Numbered from the stretch's first letter, positions 8,120 to 17,036 are shown. The stretch is 64,000 nt of DNA from Betaproteobacteria bacterium (GCA_028292405.1 JAQGMJ010000067.1:40880-104879); one strand, 5' to 3'. The notes: generated by a model from the letters alone, not told the origin. Numbers and translations: made by a program.

Positions 8120-9228
8120 GATGCCGCCCCGCCATTTGATGTCCTTGCATTTGCCGCCGCGCCGCTTTCCGCCTCGCCGCCCCGCATCGCCAGCGCGCTC
8201 AGCACCCCGCCGATCTCGCCCAGGGGCAAGACGCGCTCGGCGGCTCCCAGCAGGACAGCCTCGCGCGGCATGCCGTAGACGACCGAAGTCTCTTCGTCCT
8301 GCGCAATTGTATGACCACCCGCCCGGCGGATCTCCAGCAGTCCGGCGGCGCCGTCGCGGCCCATGCCCGTCAGCAGGCAGGCGGCCACCGCGGCCCCGTG
8401 TTCGCGCGCGAGCGACTCGAACAAGACGTCCACGGACGGGCGGCACGAATGCCGCTCGGGGTCGAGTGTCAGGCGCAGGTTTCCCTGGTGCACCATCAGG
8501 TGGCGGCCCGGTGGCGCCATCACAACGCGTCCCGCCGCCGACTCCAGGGGTTCGCCGTCTTGCGCGTAGGCTACCCGGTGAACCGTCTGGCCGTCGAGCC
8601 AGTCGGCAAACGCATGCCCGAACGGCTCATTGATGTGCAGAACCAGCAGCAGGGGCAATGGAAAACCGGGCGTAAGCGAGCGCAGCACTTCGACAATCGC
8701 GCCCGGGCCGCCGGTCGATGCGCCGAGAGCGGCCACCTTGCAGCGGGATTGGCTTGCGTTCGACAAGGAGGCGCCGGCGCGCGGCCAGCGCGCCGGCGGG
8801 TTCAGTTTGGCCCGCAGGTGGGTGATGACGGGAATGCGCGAAACGAGCTTCAGGGCGGCGAGGAACTTGCGCTCCCAAGCCGCATCCGAATCGTCGCCGC
8901 GCGGCTTTTCAAGCACGTCGACGGCGCCGGCGGCCAGCGCATCGTAGGTTTTGAACAACTCGCCGCGGTTGATCGAGGCGGACACCACCAGGATCGGCGT
9001 CGGACAATGCGCCATGATGTACTCGGTGGCCGAAAGGCCGCTCATCAGCGGCAGCATCATGTCCATGGTAATGACGTCGGGCCGATGCTGCAGGCACAGT
9101 TCGATCGCCTCCTTGCCGTCCCCGGCCTGGCCGATCACCTCGATTTCGGGATCGGACCGCAGAATCTCGCACAGGTGATTGCGCACCGTGACGGAATCCT
9201 CGACCACCAGCACGCGTACGTTTCCCAT
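8116..9228 (-). CDS. cheB: chemotaxis-type protein-glutamate methylesterase CheB (WspF-like)
   Basis: Removes methyl groups from the operon's methyl-accepting receptor, giving adaptation, and is activated by phosphotransfer from CheA. 370 residues: an N-terminal receiver (VEDSVTVRNHL, acceptor in ITMDMMLP) and a C-terminal esterase. The catalytic triad is visible as the serine in ALGASTGGPG, the histidine in LVLHINEPFG and the aspartate in LTGMGRDGAAGL. The start codon shares one base with the cheA stop (TGATG), and its own stop overlaps the next gene (ATGA). By position in the cluster it corresponds to WspF. Confidence 0.95.
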   Translation of the reverse strand: MGNVRVLVVEDSVTVRNHLCEILRSDPEIEVIGQAGDGKEAIELCLQHRPDVITMDMMLPLMSGLSATEYIMAHCPTPILVVSASINRGELFKTYDALAAGAVDVLEKPRGDDSDAAWERKFLAALKLVSRIPVITHLRAKLNPPARWPRAGASLSNASQSRCKVAALGASTGGPGAIVEVLRSLTPGFPLPLLLVLHINEPFGHAFADWLDGQTVHRVAYAQDGEPLESAAGRVVMAPPGRHLMVHQGNLRLTLDPERHSCRPSVDVLFESLAREHGAAVAACLLTGMGRDGAAGLLEIRRAGGHTIAQDEETSVVYGMPREAVLLGAAERVLPLGEIGGVLSALAMRGGEAESGAAANARTSNGGAAS

Positions 9229-11276
9229 CAGGCCACCAATTGCCGTATATGTTCGAGAAATTCGCGCTGGTCGAATTCGCTTTTCACGATGTATCGCTGG
9301 GCGCCGACGTCTTTGCCGCGCTGCAGGTCCGCGGCGGAGTTGCGGGATGTGATCAGGATAGCCGGGGTGTCGCGCAATCCAGGGTCGGCGCGCACTTGCT
9401 CGACAAAGGTGAAACCGTCCATCCCCGGCATTTCGACGTCCACCAGGAAGAGCGCGTAGCGCCCGGCACGCGCGGCTTCGAGTCCCTCTTCGGCGCTGGT
9501 CGCCAGGCCGACTTCAAAGCCGGCGGATTCGAGGATGCTCTTTTCAAGCATGCGGGTGGTCAGCGAATCGTCGATCACCAGGATCGAAATGCGATGCGCG
9601 GCGGCGTCGGCGTTGGCGGCCTGCGCCCGGTTTGCCTCGCCGATGATGCCATCGGCTTCGAGCATCAGTTGAGGATTGCCTTCCGCGTCCAGCCACGCGC
9701 CGGCGACGATGGCCGATAGGGCGCTGAATTCCGGAAGCGGGCGAAAGACGATGTTGGCGGCGCCGAGCAGGCGATCGACGCCGATCACGGCGGCTCCCTG
9801 TGTGCCCTGGACGACGATGGCCGACCAGGGCCGGTCATGCCGTGCGGCGGCGCTGTCTTGCCGGAGTATCCGGCTCAGGGGTGCGAACGGGATCACGCTG
9901 TCCTGGTGAACCACCGATTGGCCTTGCGCGGTCTGGACGATATCGGCGGCGGTCATGCGCAAGGTGTGGCGCACCCCCTCAAGCGGGATCGCCGTCACCA
10001 CGCCGGCGGCCTCGACCAGCAACGCATCCAGCGAGGCGACCGACAGGGGAACCGCCAGCGTGATCAAGGTGCCCTTGCCTGCTTGGCTGCTGATATTCAA
10101 TTTTCCGCCAAGACGCTCGGCCGCTTCGCGGGCCAGGTCCAGGCCGATGCCCCTGCCGGCAAGCTCGGTGACGGTGTCCGAGGTGCTGATGCCCCCGCGC
10201 AGGAGGAGGTCCAGCAGCCCGGAGGCACCGAGGTTCCGGATTTCGGCCGGTGGCAGCCCCTTGCGCTGCGCGGCCCGACGCACCGCTTCCAGGTCAACGC
10301 CCCGGCCATCGTCCGAACAACTGAAGATGATGTGCCGGCCGGACCTTGCCACGCCGAGCGTGACGCGCCCCTCCTCGGGCTTGCCGGCGGCCCTTCTTTC
10401 CGCGGCCGGCTCGATGCCGTGCGCCACGCCATTGCGCACCAGTTGCAGCAGGGCGCCCTGAAGCACGGCGAGTATGTGGGCATCGAGACGCACTTCACCA
10501 CCCCGGCTTTCGAACACCGCAGCTCTTCCGAGCGTGCGGGCAGCATCGCGCACGGTCCGCTCGAGCGAGGTAAACAGGGTTTCGACCGGCAGCAGGCGCA
10601 ATTGCTCTGCGGCGTCGCGCAACTGATGCAGTTCGCGTTCGACCCGGTCGGTCGAGGCGACAAGATCCTGTTCCAGTCCCGCCAGCAGCGTTCCAAGTTC
10701 TTCCGCCAGCGCATGGCTGCGGCCGGCGAGGGTCGCGCGCGCGCCTTCGCCGTGGTGGCGGGGGCTTTGCTGCTGCGCCAGCAGGTCGGCCAGGACGCGG
10801 GCCCGTTCGAGGGAACCGAAACCGCGCTTCAGGGCTTTGATCTGGGTGTGCGTTTCGGCGATCCCCTCGATCAGGGCGTCCATCTCGCCGACATCCGCGC
10901 GGACGGTGCGAAACGCCTCCTCGACCACCGGCCTGGCGGGCGCCGCCGGCGCATCCTCGGCAGGCAATGCGAGGGCGGCGACGCGGCCGCCGATGACATC
11001 GAGAATCCTTAGCACTTCGTCGATATCCTGGCACGGCAATGCGGCCGGCGTCTCGCGGAAAGGCGTCAGCACTTCTTCCAGCGCATGCGCGCATTCGGAG
11101 ATTTCGATCTGCTTGACCACCCGCGCCGCGCCCTTGAGCGTATGGGCCAGGCGCAATAGCTGCGGCATCAGCTCGGGGCCCGCGGCTCCCTTTTCGAGGT
11201 CGAGCAGACCTTTGCCGAGTTGCTCCAGCAACTCGCGCGCCTCGATCCGGAAATACTTGTAGGGGTCCCGTACCAT
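9228..11276 (-). CDS. cheA: hybrid chemotaxis histidine kinase CheA with C-terminal receiver (WspE-like)
   Basis: Central kinase of the chemosensory array. 682 residues: an HPt domain whose phosphorylatable histidine is near residue 45 (LAHTLKGAARV); a dimerisation/linker region; an ATP-binding domain (LLQLVRNGVAHGIE, SCSDDGRGVD); a CheW-like domain (about 390-540); and a receiver fused at the C terminus (VIDDSLTTRML, acceptor in FLVDVEMPGMDG). A P2 CheY-docking domain is not evident, as in WspE/FrzE-type kinases that carry their own receiver. It starts 2 bases after the receptor gene stop and shares one base with the cheB start. Confidence 0.95.
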   Translation of the reverse strand: MVRDPYKYFRIEARELLEQLGKGLLDLEKGAAGPELMPQLLRLAHTLKGAARVVKQIEISECAHALEEVLTPFRETPAALPCQDIDEVLRILDVIGGRVAALALPAEDAPAAPARPVVEEAFRTVRADVGEMDALIEGIAETHTQIKALKRGFGSLERARVLADLLAQQQSPRHHGEGARATLAGRSHALAEELGTLLAGLEQDLVASTDRVERELHQLRDAAEQLRLLPVETLFTSLERTVRDAARTLGRAAVFESRGGEVRLDAHILAVLQGALLQLVRNGVAHGIEPAAERRAAGKPEEGRVTLGVARSGRHIIFSCSDDGRGVDLEAVRRAAQRKGLPPAEIRNLGASGLLDLLLRGGISTSDTVTELAGRGIGLDLAREAAERLGGKLNISSQAGKGTLITLAVPLSVASLDALLVEAAGVVTAIPLEGVRHTLRMTAADIVQTAQGQSVVHQDSVIPFAPLSRILRQDSAAARHDRPWSAIVVQGTQGAAVIGVDRLLGAANIVFRPLPEFSALSAIVAGAWLDAEGNPQLMLEADGIIGEANRAQAANADAAAHRISILVIDDSLTTRMLEKSILESAGFEVGLATSAEEGLEAARAGRYALFLVDVEMPGMDGFTFVEQVRADPGLRDTPAILITSRNSAADLQRGKDVGAQRYIVKSEFDQREFLEHIRQLVA

Positions 11277-11278
11277 TC

Positions 11279-12742
11279 TCAGGCGGCGGATTGCGACTTC
11301 ACCAGCCGCAACAAATCCTTCGACAAGACAGCCAGCTGGGATGCGGTCTGCAGCACCTGGCCCGAACTCGCCTCGGTTTCCCTGGTGGCCTGGGCGGTGT
11401 TGGCGATGGCGATATTGACCTGCTCCACCGCGGTGGTCTGCTGCTTGGTGGACAGCTCGATCTCGCGCGCCGCATCGGTCGTGGTGGTGACCAGACCGGC
11501 AATCCGCCTGAACGCCGAGGCCACGTCGTCGAATTGCTTGACGCCGGCGTCCACCGCCTTCGAGCCGGTTTCGGTGGCCATTACCGTGGTGTTGACGGCG
11601 CCGCGGACATCGTCGATCAGGCCGCGGATTTCCTTGGCGGAACCGGAGACGCGGTCGGCCAGTTTACGGATTTCATCGGCCACGACGCCGAAACGCTTGC
11701 CCGACTCTCCCGCGCCGGCAGCTTCGATCGACGCGTTGATCGAGAGGATGTTGGTTTGCTCGGCCAGTTCGAGAACGATATCGAGCACCGAGCCGATCTG
11801 CTGCGACTTCTTGCCGAGTTCCAGCATGTGGTTGACGATAAGGTCGGTCTGCCGGCGGATTCCGGCGAATGAGGTGTTGGCGGCCTGCAGGGTGCCTTCG
11901 CCCGAACGGGCCGCTTCGGTGGTCTGCTCGGCGACCCCGGTTACCCTGCGCGCGCTCTCCGCGATCTGGCGGGAGGTCGCGAGCAGTTCGCTGATCGTCG
12001 TGGTGATTTCGGTCATCGAGGTCGACGATTCCTTGGCGCCGGTGGCCTGCTGGGTGGCGGCCGACTGCAACTCCGCCGAAGAGCTCTGGATATGCTGAAC
12101 CGCCGACCCGATCTGGGTGTTCAGGGAGCGCGTCAGGTAGAAGCCGGTGGCGCTGATGAACAGCAGGCAGAACACGGTGCCGACCACGATGGCAAGGGTG
12201 CCCCCGCTGCTTGCCGACTCCACCTCGTCGGCGCGGCGCTTGAGCAGGTCCCGTTCTTCCTGCTCCATCTGGCCGGCGATCTGGCGGATTCTGTCCGTGG
12301 CCTTCCTGCCTTCGCCGCCGCGGGCGCCCTCCACTGCCGCCGCGATCCCGCCATTGCGGCGCAGGTCGATAGTCTTTTTCATCGCCTCCAGTCTCGCCGT
12401 GATCAGCGGCTCCAGCGAGTCGAGGCGCTTTTGCTGCGCCGGATTGTCTCCGATCAGCTCGCGCAGTTCCCGCAGCAGGGACGCGGCTGCCTTGTCGGCG
12501 CCCTGATAGGGCTCAAGGTAGATGTCGTCGCCCGTGACGATAAAGCCGCGCAGCCCGTTTTCCACCTCCGTGAGCGAGCTTACGACACCGTTGATATGCT
12601 CGATGACGACATGGGTATGCGCGACCAGGTAGCTGGTCCTGGCAAGCGAGTGAAGGCTGCGGTAAGCCTCCGCGCCGATCCCCAGCAGCAGCACAAAACA
12701 TACCGCGAACCCGGCGGCTACTTTTCTTCCGAATGTCCACAT
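11279..12742 (-). CDS. methyl-accepting chemotaxis protein with CHASE3-like sensor (WspA-like)
   Basis: Transmembrane receptor of the array, 487 residues. Membrane segment 1 (about 8-28) is followed by a periplasmic helical domain containing ENGLRGFIVTGDDIYLEPYQ, which is typical of CHASE3. Membrane segment 2 (about 190-210) leads almost directly into the cytoplasmic hairpin; I cannot find a clear HAMP domain. The signalling tip is recognisable (EQTNILSINASIEAAGAG, RFGVVADEIRKLADRV). The start at 12742 begins MWTFGRK, one base after the upstream CheW stop; the longer frame to 13144 runs through that CheW gene and is rejected. Position and partners match WspA. Confidence 0.93.
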   Translation of the reverse strand: MWTFGRKVAAGFAVCFVLLLGIGAEAYRSLHSLARTSYLVAHTHVVIEHINGVVSSLTEVENGLRGFIVTGDDIYLEPYQGADKAAASLLRELRELIGDNPAQQKRLDSLEPLITARLEAMKKTIDLRRNGGIAAAVEGARGGEGRKATDRIRQIAGQMEQEERDLLKRRADEVESASSGGTLAIVVGTVFCLLFISATGFYLTRSLNTQIGSAVQHIQSSSAELQSAATQQATGAKESSTSMTEITTTISELLATSRQIAESARRVTGVAEQTTEAARSGEGTLQAANTSFAGIRRQTDLIVNHMLELGKKSQQIGSVLDIVLELAEQTNILSINASIEAAGAGESGKRFGVVADEIRKLADRVSGSAKEIRGLIDDVRGAVNTTVMATETGSKAVDAGVKQFDDVASAFRRIAGLVTTTTDAAREIELSTKQQTTAVEQVNIAIANTAQATRETEASSGQVLQTASQLAVLSKDLLRLVKSQSAA

Positions 12743-12743
12743 C

Positions 12744-13283
12744 TTATTGTCCCTTTCGCGCGGCGCCGTATTGCGCCTGGTTTTTGATAGCGGTGAGAAT
12801 GGAGGCCATATCCACGATCGGACGAGCGATATCGGGTGCGCGCAGAACCTGGCGAACATGCTGATGGGTGAAATCCGCGCCTTCCGGCTTGGCGACGGCT
12901 TGCGTCGAAATGCGCAGGTGGCGGTGGAATACATCAAAGGCGAATGCGACCGGCATCGCCGCCGCGGTGACCAGCCAGCGTGGCATTTCCTTCGCCGGAT
13001 AGCCGAGCAATACCCGCAGGTCGTAGACGGGAATGACGATGCCGCGAAAGCCGGCAATACCAAGGAATTCCGGCGCTGCGTTCGGCAACCGGGTGACCGG
13101 CTTGTCGGCGAACAGGCCTGCGACTTCTGCCAGGTCGATCGCATAGCCGTCGGCTCCCACGCGAATCGCCAGGAAGTCGCGCACCTGCTGTTCGCCGGTG
13201 CCCGGCAATTCCGCGAAGCTCTGGTCGAAAGCGCGCTTTAGTTCCGACGCGGTCCGCCCCAGTCCCGCCTCGGCACCGCTCAT
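12744..13283 (-). CDS. CheW-like coupling protein (WspD position)
   Basis: 179-residue adaptor that would couple the receptor to CheA. It contains the CheW fold signatures YAIDLAEVAGLF, TRLPNAAPEFLGIAGFRG and VIPVYDLRVLLG. It has an N-terminal extension of about 35 residues and no membrane segment. Its start overlaps the CheR stop (ATGA) and its TAA stop lies one base before the receptor start. Two CheW genes flanking cheR are a hallmark of Wsp/ACF operons. Confidence 0.9.
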   Translation of the reverse strand: MSGAEAGLGRTASELKRAFDQSFAELPGTGEQQVRDFLAIRVGADGYAIDLAEVAGLFADKPVTRLPNAAPEFLGIAGFRGIVIPVYDLRVLLGYPAKEMPRWLVTAAAMPVAFAFDVFHRHLRISTQAVAKPEGADFTHQHVRQVLRAPDIARPIVDMASILTAIKNQAQYGAARKGQ

Positions 13284-14779
13284 GATTGTCCTCCGCAGGC
13301 CTGCAGTTCGGCGCGGCAGAGCGCGGCCAGGGCCTCACGGCCGAAGCCGCCGCCAAACAGGAGCAGGCGCGAGCCGTCCTCGCGCTGCAGCAGTACCTGC
13401 GCCTGGGTCAATTCGCGTCGCGCACCTTCAGGGTCGGCGGCCCGGCGCGCCAGAAGCCCCAGATGCAGATGGGGCATCGCGAAGGCCGGGTCGAGATAGA
13501 TCGCGGTCTGGTCGTGATCGATCGCGCCGCGCTCGTCGCCGGCGCTTTCCCGGCACAGGGCCAGCACGTAGTGCGCGCCGGCATTGAGTTCGTCGATCGC
13601 GAGCAGCCCGCGGCATGCCGCTTCGGCATCCGCCAACTTTCCCCCGTGCGTCAGAAGCACCGCGGTCAAAAGCAGTGCTTCACTGCTGCGCGCAGCTTCC
13701 GGCGGCAGGGATTGCAGCATTTCCATTGCCTGTCCGAATTGTTCGGTGCGCAGCAGCTCCAGCGCGGCTTCGATATTTTTATCCGGCCACGAAATGGCCG
13801 CGCGCAAGGGCGCCTCCGGCGTGAGTTCGCGTACCCGTTCGGACGCGTTGCGGATCACGTCCACCCAGGTGCCGGCGCTTTCCACCGCGGCCGCGAGCGG
13901 CATGGCCGCGGGATGAGCTTGATCGCTTTCGCCGCCCTGCCGTGCCGCCGGTCCGTCGCCTTCCCTGCGCTGATAGTAGAAAGTGCCGTGCGTGTGATGC
14001 AGGTGAAAATCCTGGGACAGGCCGCGCAAGGTTTCGGCATGGCCGAGGAACAGGTATCCGCCGGGCGCCAGCGCGCGCGTGATGCGGGCCAGCACGGCGG
14101 CGGCTTTTTTCGGGGTGAGGTACATCAGCACGTTGCGGCAGAAAACGACATCATAGTGTTCCACGGCCCAGAGTTCCGGGGATTCATCCAGCAGATTGTG
14201 CTGGGAGAATTGCACTGATTTGAGGATCGTTTCGTCCAGCACTGACTCGCGTCCGCTGCGCCGGAACCATCGCCTTTTCATCTCCGGCGGCGTTTCGCGC
14301 AGCGCCCATTCGGTGAAGCGGCCGCGCGCGGCACGGTCCAGCATCGCGCGATTCACGTCGACTCCGCGAATCGACACTTGACCGCCTTCCAGGGGCAGAC
14401 CGCGAGTCAGCATGGCGATGGTATAGGGCTCCTCGCCGGAAGCGCAGCCGGCCGACAGGATGCGCAGGGATTTACTTGCGCCGGAAGGGCCGGCACGATC
14501 CGGCACGACAGCTTCCATGAGGGCATGAAACTGCTCGACATTGCGGAAAAAATAGGTTTCCGGGACGGTCAGCTCCAGCGCCAGTGCGCCCAGTTCGTCG
14601 AGCGGCAGGCGCGCTTCCAGCTGGCCCAGGTAATCCGCCGCGGCGGCCTGCTTGTGCAGCCTGCGTTCCAGCACTTCAGCCAGAAAGCCGAGCTTGGCGT
14701 CCTCGAACTGGAGGCCGAGATGCTCGGCGATGATGCAGCGAAACCGTTCCACCTGGCCGGATGAGGAAATGCCGTTCAT
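13280..14779 (-). CDS. CheR-type receptor methyltransferase with C-terminal TPR repeats (WspC-like)
   Basis: Methylates receptor glutamates using S-adenosylmethionine. 499 residues: the CheR core (about 10-270) shows SAGCASGEEPYTIAML for SAM binding and VVFCRNVLMYLTP. After a proline/alanine-rich linker, the C-terminal third (about 365-480) carries TPR-like helices (LLLTAVLLTHGGKLADAEAA, GAHYVLALCRESAGD, MPHLHLGLLARRAAD). A TPR tail is characteristic of WspC/FrzF-type enzymes rather than flagellar CheR. The start at 14779 (MNGISSSG) overlaps the upstream CheW stop by ATGA; the longer frame is rejected. Confidence 0.94.
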   Translation of the reverse strand: MNGISSSGQVERFRCIIAEHLGLQFEDAKLGFLAEVLERRLHKQAAAADYLGQLEARLPLDELGALALELTVPETYFFRNVEQFHALMEAVVPDRAGPSGASKSLRILSAGCASGEEPYTIAMLTRGLPLEGGQVSIRGVDVNRAMLDRAARGRFTEWALRETPPEMKRRWFRRSGRESVLDETILKSVQFSQHNLLDESPELWAVEHYDVVFCRNVLMYLTPKKAAAVLARITRALAPGGYLFLGHAETLRGLSQDFHLHHTHGTFYYQRREGDGPAARQGGESDQAHPAAMPLAAAVESAGTWVDVIRNASERVRELTPEAPLRAAISWPDKNIEAALELLRTEQFGQAMEMLQSLPPEAARSSEALLLTAVLLTHGGKLADAEAACRGLLAIDELNAGAHYVLALCRESAGDERGAIDHDQTAIYLDPAFAMPHLHLGLLARRAADPEGARRELTQAQVLLQREDGSRLLLFGGGFGREALAALCRAELQACGGQS

Positions 14780-15237
14780 GCACTGCTCCGCGCCGCGTCC
14801 AGTTGCGTCCAGAGTTCGTGCGGCACCAGGCGCGTGCCCTGCAGAACCACCAGCAGGCTTGCGTCCAGGTTGCCGATGGCCGAAACAAACGCGGCGCCGG
14901 AATCGTCGAATAGCGGCGGCAGATCCTGCAGCGCGTGGTCCGCGATCGCCCGTATGCCGGCAACCTCGTCCACCATCAGGGCAACCTGGCGCGCATCTAC
15001 TTTCAAGAGTACCAGCCGGGTCGCGGAGCCGCCATCCACATCGAGCAGGCTCGCCATGTCGATGACCGGCGTAGGTAAACCGCGTATGAGCGCGATCCCC
15101 GGAAGAAATGCCGGGGTCCCCGGCAAGGGATCGATCGGCAGCAGGCGCATTGTCTCCAGCACATGCGCCAGTGGTAGCGCGCAAAACAGGGTTTGTACCC
15201 GGCACAGCAACAACAGGCCCGAGTTGCGGTTGTCCAC
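14776..15237 (-). CDS. CheW-like coupling protein (WspB position)
   Basis: First gene of the chemosensory operon, 153 residues from a GTG start preceded by GGAGAGAGCTTC. The frame extends to 15345, but upstream residues have no CheW similarity. Core signatures are LLLCRVQTLFCALPLAHVLETMR, PGIALIRGLPTPVIDMASLL and VALMVDEVAGIRAI. The stop overlaps the CheR start (ATGA), so the whole chain down to the triple-receiver kinase is probably one transcript. Confidence 0.88.
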   Translation of the reverse strand: MDNRNSGLLLLCRVQTLFCALPLAHVLETMRLLPIDPLPGTPAFLPGIALIRGLPTPVIDMASLLDVDGGSATRLVLLKVDARQVALMVDEVAGIRAIADHALQDLPPLFDDSGAAFVSAIGNLDASLLVVLQGTRLVPHELWTQLDAARSSA

Positions 15238-15639
15238 GAAGCTCTCTCCACGCCGCGGATGCGACTTATGCCCCCAGCATCCACCTATCCTGCCGCGCTT
15301 ATTCGGTAGCCCGTGCCGGATATTTCTTGATTGCGGATCTGGCACGAGAGAAGCCCGGCGCCTGTCCGCGAGCTGCTTCCCATCGCCAAAAGACGTCGCT
15401 GCTTTTTTGCTGCCCTTCCCAGAGACGAGACCTTTTGGGAATTTGAATCAAGGCTACTCCGCATTACAGGAAACCGTCAAGACTGATCCGGCGGCCAGGC
15501 CCGGATGACGGGGGGAAATGACGGAATGAAGCAATTTTCCGGGGTTGTCTTCGCATTACGCAGCATGGACCCATACATGCGCGCGCGACCACACTGCTCC
15601 GGTGCCGAAAATGCGTCCCGGTTGCTGATCTCGATCTAT
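15238..15639. other. 402-base leader/promoter region of the chemosensory operon
   Basis: No gene is supported here. The region lies between tRNA-Thr and the first CheW gene, all on the minus strand, and must contain the operon promoter unless transcription continues from the tRNA. TTGACG occurs on the minus strand near 15476-15481, but no convincing -10 lies at the right distance, and I see no sigma-28 flagellar promoter. A minus-strand promoter therefore cannot be assigned. Confidence 0.5.
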
Positions 15640-15715
15640 TGGTGCCGGCTATCTGAATCGAACAGATGACCTACCGCTTACAAGGCGGTTGCTCTACCAA
15701 CTGAGCTAAGCCGGC
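15640..15715 (-). tRNA. tRNA-Thr (anticodon TGT)
   Basis: The minus strand reads a complete cloverleaf: acceptor GCCGGCT pairing with AGCCGGC, D-arm GCTCAGTTGGTAGAGC, anticodon stem ACCGC/GCGGT around loop CTTGTAA (anticodon TGT, reading ACA), and T-arm with GTTCGATTC. The CCA end is encoded (15640-15642). The gene is 73 nt plus CCA. Confidence 0.97.
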
Positions 15716-15722
15716 GTGGTTC

Positions 15723-15804
15723 GTCAAAAAGTAAAAACCTACCTTTTGCCGGACTGGCTTGCATCAAATCACCGGCCTCATTTACGTAAACGCGCGGATG
15801 ATTT
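15723..15804 (-). repeat. two-hairpin intergenic repeat, copy A (upstream of tRNA-Thr)
   Basis: On the minus strand the element runs AAATCATCC, variable loop, GGTGATTT, then a GGCAAAAGGT-like arm, GGTTTTTACTTTTTG. It closely matches copy B upstream of hisG (32647-32714): about three quarters of positions agree over the 54-base core and both hairpins are kept. It ends 8 bases before the tRNA 5' end. It could be a terminator after sspB, a promoter-proximal element or a short mobile repeat. Confidence 0.6.
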
Positions 15805-15888
15805 AATGATGTAACTGCTACGAAAAGAGAACCCTCGCTGCGCTCGGGACGATGACGGCGCCGGCGCGCTTGCGGGCGACCAGGAGTG

Positions 15889-16329
15889 TCATTTTACGAC
15901 GGTCAGCTTGGGCTTGCCGCCGGGCGCGGGGCGCTCGGGGGCGGTGGCGGGCGTGGGGTTGTCGACCTTGGCTTCGGCCTTGTGCTCGGAGACCAGTTCG
16001 CTGACTTCGAAGCCCTGGCCGTGGCCGTTTTCGCGGGCATAGATGGCGGCGACGCGCGCGATCGGCACCTGGATGTCGCGCTGAACGCCGCCGAAGCGGG
16101 CGGCGAATTCGACGAAGTCGTTGCCCATCTTCAGGCCGTTGGTGGCTTCGAAGGAGATGTTGAGCACGATCTGCCCATCCTTGACGAATTCCATCGGCAC
16201 GCGCGTGCTGGCATCGACCACTACCGCGAGATACGGGGTGTAGCCGTTATCGGTGCACCACTCGTAGATCGCGCGGATCAGGTACGGCTTGGTGGAGGGG
16301 TGTGCTTGCTGCTCGGGTTGATCTGCCAT
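15889..16329 (-). CDS. sspB: ClpXP protease specificity-enhancing factor SspB
   Basis: Adaptor that tethers ssrA-tagged and other substrates to ClpXP. 146 residues beginning MADQPEQQAHPSTKPYLIRAIYEW, with the conserved substrate-binding fold (PMEFVKDGQIVLNISFEAT, MGNDFVEFAARFGG, PIARVAAIYARENG). The disordered proline/lysine-rich tail ends in GGKPKLTVVK, the typical ClpX-docking module. It follows sspA by 85 bases on the same strand, the usual sspA-sspB order. Confidence 0.96.
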   Translation of the reverse strand: MADQPEQQAHPSTKPYLIRAIYEWCTDNGYTPYLAVVVDASTRVPMEFVKDGQIVLNISFEATNGLKMGNDFVEFAARFGGVQRDIQVPIARVAAIYARENGHGQGFEVSELVSEHKAEAKVDNPTPATAPERPAPGGKPKLTVVK

Positions 16330-16414
16330 CTGATGTCCTCAGTCCATCGCGCGGCGGCCGCGGGGATAAACTGCTTTTCCCCTGCGGCTGTCTTGCTAGT
16401 CTCGTGTCGCTGGA

Positions 16415-17014
16415 TTACTTGCGCATCACTTTTTCCGAAGGCGTGAGCGCTTCGAAATAGGCGGGGCGGCTGAAAATGCGTTCGGCGTATTTCATCACCG
16501 GGGCGGCCTGGCGCGGCAGGTCGATGCCGTAGTGGTCCAGGCGCCACAGCAGCGGGGCAATGGCCACATCGAGCATGGTGAATTCTTCGCCAAGCATCCA
16601 TTTCTGCTTGGCCAGGTTGGGCGCCAGTTGCGTCAGCACGGCGGTGACGCGCTCGCGCGCCTTGTCCTGTTGCTTCTGGTTGCCTTTTTCCAGCGCGTCG
16701 ATGTGGATGAACAATTCGCGCTCGAAGTTGAGCAGGAACAGGCGGGTGCGGCCGCGCATCACCGGGTCGGCCGGCATCAGTTGCGGGTGCGGGAAGCGCT
16801 CGTCGATGTATTCATTGATGATGTTGCTCTCGTAGAGCACCAGGTCGCGCTCGACCAGGATCGGCACCTGGCCATACGGGTTCATCACCGAAATGTCTTC
16901 CGGCTTGTTGAAGAGATCGATGTCCTTGATCTCGAAGTCCATGCCTTTTTCGTACAGCACAAAACGGCAGCGATGCGAGAAGGGACAGGTCGTGCCCGAA
17001 TAGAGAACCATCAT
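16415..17014 (-). CDS. sspA: stringent starvation protein A (SspA)
   Basis: RNA-polymerase-associated regulator with a glutathione-S-transferase fold that lacks GST activity. 199 residues from MMVLYSGTTCPFSHRCR; the frame extends upstream to 17035, but family members begin at MMVLYSG. Conserved features are NPYGQVPILVERDLVLYESNIINEYIDERFPHPQLMPADP and a C-terminal helical domain. The leader holds two hairpins (17037-17091). It lies between petC and sspB, and a strong hairpin separates it from petC. Confidence 0.96.
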   Translation of the reverse strand: MMVLYSGTTCPFSHRCRFVLYEKGMDFEIKDIDLFNKPEDISVMNPYGQVPILVERDLVLYESNIINEYIDERFPHPQLMPADPVMRGRTRLFLLNFERELFIHIDALEKGNQKQQDKARERVTAVLTQLAPNLAKQKWMLGEEFTMLDVAIAPLLWRLDHYGIDLPRQAAPVMKYAERIFSRPAYFEALTPSEKVMRK

Positions 17015-17036
17015 ATTTGCGGCCTTTTGAAACACA

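Noticed and set aside
12742..13144. Longer start for the methyl-accepting receptor
   Set aside because: The extra residues are the CheW gene read in another frame; TM1 follows directly after MWTFGRK at 12742.
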